A stretch of DNA of 64,000 nt, from contig OZ005651.1 in the NCBI GenBank assembly GCA_963930645.1, positions 125,455,731 to 125,519,730 of the forward strand, written 5' to 3'. The stretch is from Salticus scenicus. Taxonomy: Eukaryota > Arthropoda > Arachnida > Araneae > Salticidae. The notes under the pieces are model-generated. The model saw only the letters and a list, made by a program, of their open reading frames with translations. It was not told the origin of the DNA and did not search any database. The translations under genes and the position numbers were made by a program. This document shows, piece after piece, positions 58,840 to 64,000 of the stretch; the first letter of the stretch is position 1, and the number at the start of each line of letters is the position of its first letter.

Positions 58840-60296
58840 CACTGACGAAAAAAAAAAATCCTAACACCAAGAAAGACCTGTGTTAGATAAACGAAATTTG
58901 GTCGGCGTGTTTATACATCTGAAAGATGATATCGATTCAAATTTCGCGCTTCCCGCATAAGTGTGGCGCTAGTAGCGTCACTCAGAACTTGCAAATCAGG
59001 TTTCCTTTAATGCATGCTGTAAAGTTCGTGAGCGTTATTGATCTTTGAAATTCGACGAATTGAGTTGATGTTAGCCAAGAATGCCTTTAAGGAGACGATG
59101 AAGCCTTTATCAACAGCTCACCGAGTTTGAACGAGGTCTTATAATAGGGCTACGAGAAGGTGGATTTTCTTTCTGCGATATTGCAGAAAGACTTGGCCGG
59201 AATGTATCCACTGTGCACGATTGTTGGGTGCAATGGTCAAGGGATGGTACTGCCTCAAGAAGACCGGGTTCCGGGTATCCACGTGGCACTACTGAGAGGG
59301 AAGACCGCCGTATTAGGTGTATGGCTTTGGCGCATCGTACTGTGTCTGCGGCAGAAATGCGAGCTGCAGTTGGTACCACAGTGACACAACAAACTGTTAG
59401 AAATCGGTTACTTCAAGGACAGCTCCGAGCCAGGCGCCCTGTAGTGCATTCCACTGATTCCAAGCCATTTGCGACGACAGTTGTGTCAAGCAAGAGCTCA
59501 TTGGAGGACGGAGTGGAGAAATGATGTGTTTTCTGATGAAAGCAGGTTCTGCCTTGGTGTCAGTGATGGCAATGTGTTGGTCAGAAGGAGGCTAGGGGAT
59601 CGCTTGCAACCAAACTGTCTGCGGCCTAGATACACTGGACTTTAAACTGGAGTCATGGTCTGGGTATCAATTTCCTACGACAGCAGGAGCACTCTCGTGG
59701 TTATCCCAAACACACTGACTGCAAATTTGTACGTCCGTCTGGTAATTCAACCTGTAATGCTGTCATTCATGAACAGCATTCAAGGGGGAAGTTTCCAACA
59801 GGATAACGTTCACCCTTATACCGCTGTTGTAACGCAACGTGCTCCACAGAGCGTCGACATGTTACCTTGGCCTGCGAGATCACCAGATCTGTCTGCAATT
59901 GAGAACGTATGGGATATCATTGGACGACAAGTCTAGCATCATCCACAGCCAGCATTGGCACCCCCCAGTATTGGCAGAATTGACACCCCCCCTGACCGCC
60001 CCAGTATTGGCAGAACACGTACAACAAGCATGAAACTCCATGCCACAAAGTGACATTCGGCATCTGCATGACACAATGCATGCACGTTTGCAGGCTTGCA
60101 TTCAAAATTCTGGAGGATACACCGGCTATTAATGTAACAGCATTTCACATTTGAAAAGCATTTTCTAGAGCTTAAATTAACCTGTGATCTTGAAAATTTA
60201 ATCAATACAACATGTTAACTGGACAAATGCATTGTCCGAATTTCATTACTCTACAATATTTTTTTCTTGGTGTTGGGATTTTTTTTTCCGTCAGTG
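58840..60296 (+). mobile_element. Tc1-like transposon with both ends
   Basis: 1457 bp, with inverted ends CACTGACGAAAAAAAAAAAT and its inverse ATTTTTTTTTCCGTCAGTG, each next to an inverted TCCTAACACCAAGAAA-like phrase. TA flanks at 58838-58839 and 60297-60298. It contains a nearly full-length but broken transposase in the same orientation as the receptor. Confidence 0.92.
59081..60132 (+). pseudogene. Tc1-like transposase with few lesions
   Basis: ATG at 59081 reads MPLRRR, then a TGA at 59099-59101 where the frame otherwise continues as SLYQQLTEFERG. The bipartite DNA-binding domain follows (FCDIAERLGRNVSTVHD, then TVSAAEMRAAVGTTVTQQT). A frameshift near 59445-59470 moves the rest to another frame: VFSDESRFCLG (first Asp), FQQDNVHPYTA (second Asp) and SPDLSAIENVWD (third motif with Glu). 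A TAA at about 59642-59644 and a stop after GRQV (59934-59936) add lesions, followed by a small duplication of CAGTATTGGCAG in 59965-60015. Catalytic residues survive. Another Tc1 subfamily from the one at 35663-37164. Confidence 0.88.
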
Positions 60297-60298
60297 TA

Positions 60299-61379
60299 TT
60301 TATAATAATGATAATCTGTTATATTTATATTGCTAATTAATCTGTTGAAAATTAGTTGAATACTTTTTATAGTTTTCATGAGAAAAGGTAAAATCAAATC
60401 AAATACTTACTATCAGGAGTCGTGCTCTTCGCCTTTTTTTCAGGACATTTTCAGGGATGAAGAATTTTCGTTATTTTTTTTACTTACTTATTTATTTATT
60501 GTTACAACAATTTTTTCTACAATAATATGTATTCTATTTAATTCTGACTCATCTATATATTAATATTTAAACAAGAAAATCGCAGCACGTTTTTAATATA
60601 TTAATTATTGAAGTAGAGGACTGGAAGTGGTATAGTTCAAAACGTATGGTTAATGTGAGTTTAAGGAAACATTCCTTTTAGGATGTGAGGAATGTATTAA
60701 AAAATACTTTTTTTTTAATGCAATTTTTCATTTTATACACGTAATCTTTTACATTAAAAATTCCTATAGATGAAAGTTGTTAAACCTGTCAATTTCTTGA
60801 AATTCAATAAAATCATAGACACAGCAATTTGTGTAGATATAGCATCCCCATACTTTCGACTACAGTTGTTTCATTCTAAGAAGTAACAGCCATTAGAATT
60901 GTAGAAATGCTTATTAAATGAATGAGTGGTAGATCGGAATTTTATACTATTCAACATATTTGCAAATTAAAAAAGAATTTGATGAAAGGGATTTCTTTTT
61001 TCTTCTCTTTTCTCTCTCTTTATTTTAAATATACATTTAATCTAATTCCTTTTCTTTCTTTTTCTTTTCTGATTTGCGTCAACTCTAAATGTATTTATTA
61101 GGTAAAATATAATGCATTTCATTTAACTGAAATTTACTAATTAATTTTAAAAAATGGCTCATAACTATCTTCTGCATAGAAGGAGAAAGTATAAAAGGAG
61201 AAAGTATAGAAGGAGAAAGTATAAAATTCAGAAATTTTTTTCAATTTCCAGTTTTCATTAAATATGCACATTTTGAGATTTCCTGAACTTAACTGGTCAT
61301 TTTTTAAAAAAATGTCCGTATTTTTATTTAAAAATACTTTGGGAATATTGTACTTCATTAATCAATTAACTTAATTTAA
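60299..61379. other. Gene-free stretch with a dispersed repeat
   Basis: 60590-60930 is a diverged copy of 37270-37810 without the MITE present there. At 61177-61222 a 15-bp unit (AAGGAGAAAGTATA) occurs three times. No coding sign. Confidence 0.6.
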
Positions 61380-62655
61380 TCAAACTTGATACGTTGCTGG
61401 ACCTTAGCTTGAATCGGTGCTGACTAGCTGTGGGATATGTCCCTCAACAGGTGGCTCTGCCACGCTGCGATTTCTCCCCATTCTAGGGAAGACTCAGTAT
61501 CTACAGTGCACCAAACTATACATATATGTGTGTGTGTATCAAATAAAACTCTGCTGATTCAGTTTGGCTACGTATCGTCCAACAAAGGACGCTGCTATGT
61601 TGCAAATTAATCTCATTTTGGAGATGACTATAACTAAGCTTCTATAGTATATATATGTACAAAGATCGGCATGTGAGATGGATATTAGGTAAACCTATGC
61701 TGATTCATTTTTGATGCATATCAGACGACAAATTACAGTAGTATTCTGCAATATTTTCCGTTTACGGGAAAGTTATACCTCAGCTTTTGTGTTCTATAAA
61801 AGCACCACATTTGATGTGTGAGATAAATATAATAAAAAATTATTCTTATTGAAGTTTGGTGTATATAGGCCGGTAGGTGGCGATGCTAATACTTTATACG
61901 GTTTCTCAGATAACTGTACCTCAGCATCTATTACTGAAAATCGCAATTGATTGTATATGTAAAATGTAACTGTGAAAAAATATATTGATTAATTTTTTTT
62001 TCATATTAATTGGTAGGTGGCGCTATTGCATAAAATGATGTAGAAGAAAGAATTGGATTTGTGAAAATTTTTTATTTCTGTTTTTCGTTTAATTTACACA
62101 TTTTGAGATGTCCTTATCATTATTCGGCAATTTTTAGAAAATGACTATTTTAGTGTATGATGTGTAACCAAAATTTTGTATCTCAAGAAACAATGGACGA
62201 AATTTAAAGCCAGTTTGATAACTGTTTAGATCTTGATTTTAATTGGTGCTGATTAGCTTTCTGAATGTGTGATAGATGACGTGGCTATGCTGTGATTCCC
62301 CCCATTTAGGTGAAGGGTATATCTCCATTTCTGTAGTGCATGAATGCATTAATCATGGTATATGAGATGGCTATTATTTTAACATATCCCACTTTATTCT
62401 GGTGCATATCGAGCGACAAGTGGTGCTGCTATTCTGCAATTTAATTCCATTTACACGAAAGCCACATTTCAGTTTCTATGATGTGTAAATGCACAAAACT
62501 TGGTATTTGTGATGGATAATGTGTAAAACTATGCTGATTCAACTTGGGTGCATATCTGACGAAAGGTGGCACTGCTATATGCTACAATTAATTTCTATTT
62601 ATGGAAAGGCTATACCTTATTTTATATGTTATTAGTATATGTAACAAACTTGATA
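61380..62655. repeat. Diverged tandem repeat block, period ~147-150 bp
   Basis: Phrases TATGCTGATTCA, GGTGCATATC, GGTGGC(A/G)CTGCTAT, AAGGCTATACCT and TGTGAGATGGATA recur in the same order. TGCTGATT-type anchors lie near 61552, 61698, 62385 and 62531, giving a period of about 147. A middle part (61860-62230) is more diverged. The block lies in receptor intron 2. Confidence 0.65.
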
Positions 62656-63368
62656 TATTATTTATTTTATTTATTTATTTATTTTTAGAATAGAGTCAAA
62701 GAATTTTGCTTACGCAGCAACTTTAAATTTCTATATTTATCATTGATTTTCGACTTGTTACTATAAAAATACTAGGATATAAATAGGGATTTCTTTATGA
62801 AATTAGTGGTAGCAAAATAGGCGGAATTTTTCCATCCCTGAATGTGTCCTGAAAACAAAACGAGGAAAGTACGACCCCTGTTATTATTCATGAAAATTAT
62901 TAGTATTTATTAATGCTATCACGTCCGATGACAACAATATTGTACCATCATAAAAAGTAAAGTTCCGCTTTTGGTCGTTTCTTTCGACATTGCACTATTT
63001 ATCCAAAGTATATATATTGTGCATTTGTGTTTAAATTTTTAATCTCCAGTTTATATTTTAACAAAATCAAATTTAACCTAGTGGCTTCAATATTTTAAAC
63101 AAAATTAAAGTTTATATGGAAGTGATACTGAAATTTTGAAGCATATTTTAATTTTATATGTGCATCTGTGCCAGTGGTGTTTAAAGTTTCGATGTCTGAG
63201 ATTAAAATTTAAGGAGTTTAAACATGAATATCCGAAATATATTTTTCAAATAATGTAACGTTTTAGAGAAACACCAACGGCGGAACATAAACTGTTTAAA
63301 ATCGGAAAACATGCGGACGTGAGAGTGTTGATATTATATTTTTGCACTTATTTTTTAAAAAAGGTTGT
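62656..63368. other. End of intron 2
   Basis: Begins with a (TTTA)n tract near 62662-62685. The rest is AT-rich without element ends, leading to the acceptor of receptor exon 3. Confidence 0.6.
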
Positions 63369-63378
63369 ATCATTTTAG

Positions 63379-64000
63379 GTGATGACTATGGGTCGCATGA
63401 AAATAGCAGGTTTGACTGTATGGCTTATAAGTGCTGTATACTGCAGTCCCCGTCTTGTTATGTACGGACTTATAGAAATACCATCTGCTTCCGGAAAGAA
63501 TGAAACATTATGTATTCTGAAACGTTCCTTTTACGACTCCAAAACATATGATTTGATAAACTTTATTGTATGCTTTTTAATACCACTGAGTATAATATCA
63601 GTTCTTTACTTTATTATTTGTCTTCGCTTGTGGAGAAGTAATCAGGTATCTAAACATTACACTAGTACTACGTTTACAGCACGTACTGCGATAGCTACTC
63701 GTGCTAGAGCTCATTCTTCACCTAGTCAGCCGGAAGAAATGTACCATATGTCGAGACTCAGCTCATATGAAATTCAGGATGCAAGCAGCGCCAATAACAC
63801 AAACAGAAATAACTTGAAACCATCCGATGTAATTGTTCATGACAGTCAATACAGTATGACAATAAAACGCAATAATCGTTCTAATAATGAGCTGTATCCT
63901 CCAATTTCATGCAGAGGTCCAAAGAATCACGTTTTGAATTCGCGAAAGAAAGTTATTCGATTATTGGTGTCAGTAGTTTTTTCATTCGCGTTCTGTCATC
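63379..64000 (+). CDS. Rhodopsin-family GPCR (trissin receptor-like), coding exon 3, cut by the window edge
   Basis: The acceptor ATCATTTTAG ends at 63378 and the frame then stays open to the window edge, giving residues 153-359. TM4 has W167 and P176. Extracellular loop 2 carries a glycosylation site N193 (NET) and C197, the partner of C115. TM5 contains P221 (INFIVCFLIPL). The third cytoplasmic loop is long, about 100 residues, rich in Ser, Asn and Arg. Basic residues RKK then lead into TM6 (VIRLLVSVVFSFAFCH), where the sequence ends before the expected Pro-containing turn and the TM7 NPxxY. The CxL-rich loop 2 followed by a Phe-rich TM5 fits a trissin-type receptor; peptide specificity cannot be read from sequence. 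Confidence 0.92.
   Translation, partial: MMTMGRMKIAGLTVWLISAVYCSPRLVMYGLIEIPSASGKNETLCILKRSFYDSKTYDLINFIVCFLIPLSIISVLYFIICLRLWRSNQVSKHYTSTTFTARTAIATRARAHSSPSQPEEMYHMSRLSSYEIQDASSANNTNRNNLKPSDVIVHDSQYSMTIKRNNRSNNELYPPISCRGPKNHVLNSRKKVIRLLVSVVFSFAFCH

Noticed and set aside
1..64000. CRISPR array, operons or bacterial-type features
   Set aside because: The spliced gene, transposon set and composition are eukaryotic; repeats present are tandem satellites or transposon ends, without regular unique spacers.

Overview
The window is eukaryotic, strongly AT-rich DNA, dense in homopolymers, (TA)n runs and transposable elements. The GPCR exons, the two spider-like Tc1 families and the Penelope-like element with an N-terminal endonuclease point to an arthropod, most likely a spider or another chelicerate. 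That assignment is inference from element families; no taxon-diagnostic gene is complete here.

The only host gene I can support is a rhodopsin-family neuropeptide receptor on the + strand, best matched to trissin-type receptors. Three coding exons are visible: 33605-33779, 50443-50723 and 63379 to the window end. They join in frame across introns of about 16.7 and 12.7 kb and give 359 residues, from an extracellular N-terminus to early TM6. The gene runs off the right edge, and a splice acceptor just 5' of the start codon implies a further upstream 5' UTR exon.

1-33.5 kb is upstream of the first visible exon and holds no host gene I can see. It contains a 4 kb DNA transposon with ~180-bp terminal inverted repeats and zinc-finger plus XPG/FEN-like nuclease remnants (5814-9775), sitting inside an older dispersed repeat. 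It also has Tc1-, pogo/Tigger-, hAT- and PIF-type non-autonomous elements, two of which give readable target-site duplications or empty sites. There is a triple nest (hAT within a pogo-type copy within hAT, 18.2-21.9 kb), a tRNA-derived SINE inserted in a Penelope endonuclease relic (23.3-23.9 kb), and a 6.7-kb inverted repeat (24.2-30.8 kb).

Intron 1 (33.8-50.4 kb) holds broken Tc1 transposons, ~150-bp-period tandem repeats, a canonical Penelope-like relic (RT then GIY-YIG) split by a pogo-like element, a transposon built from palindromic subterminal repeats with a piggyBac-type MITE nested in it, and tRNA-like SINE heads.

Intron 2 (50.7-63.4 kb) holds the main find: a 6.4-kb antisense Penelope-like element with permuted domains (N-terminal GIY-YIG endonuclease, a CxC linker, then RT), flanked by 1.3-kb near-identical pseudo-LTRs and inserted in a (TA)n microsatellite. 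This is the layout described for Naiad elements. Intron 2 also has a Tc1 element with complete ends but a broken transposase, and another ~150-bp-period repeat block.
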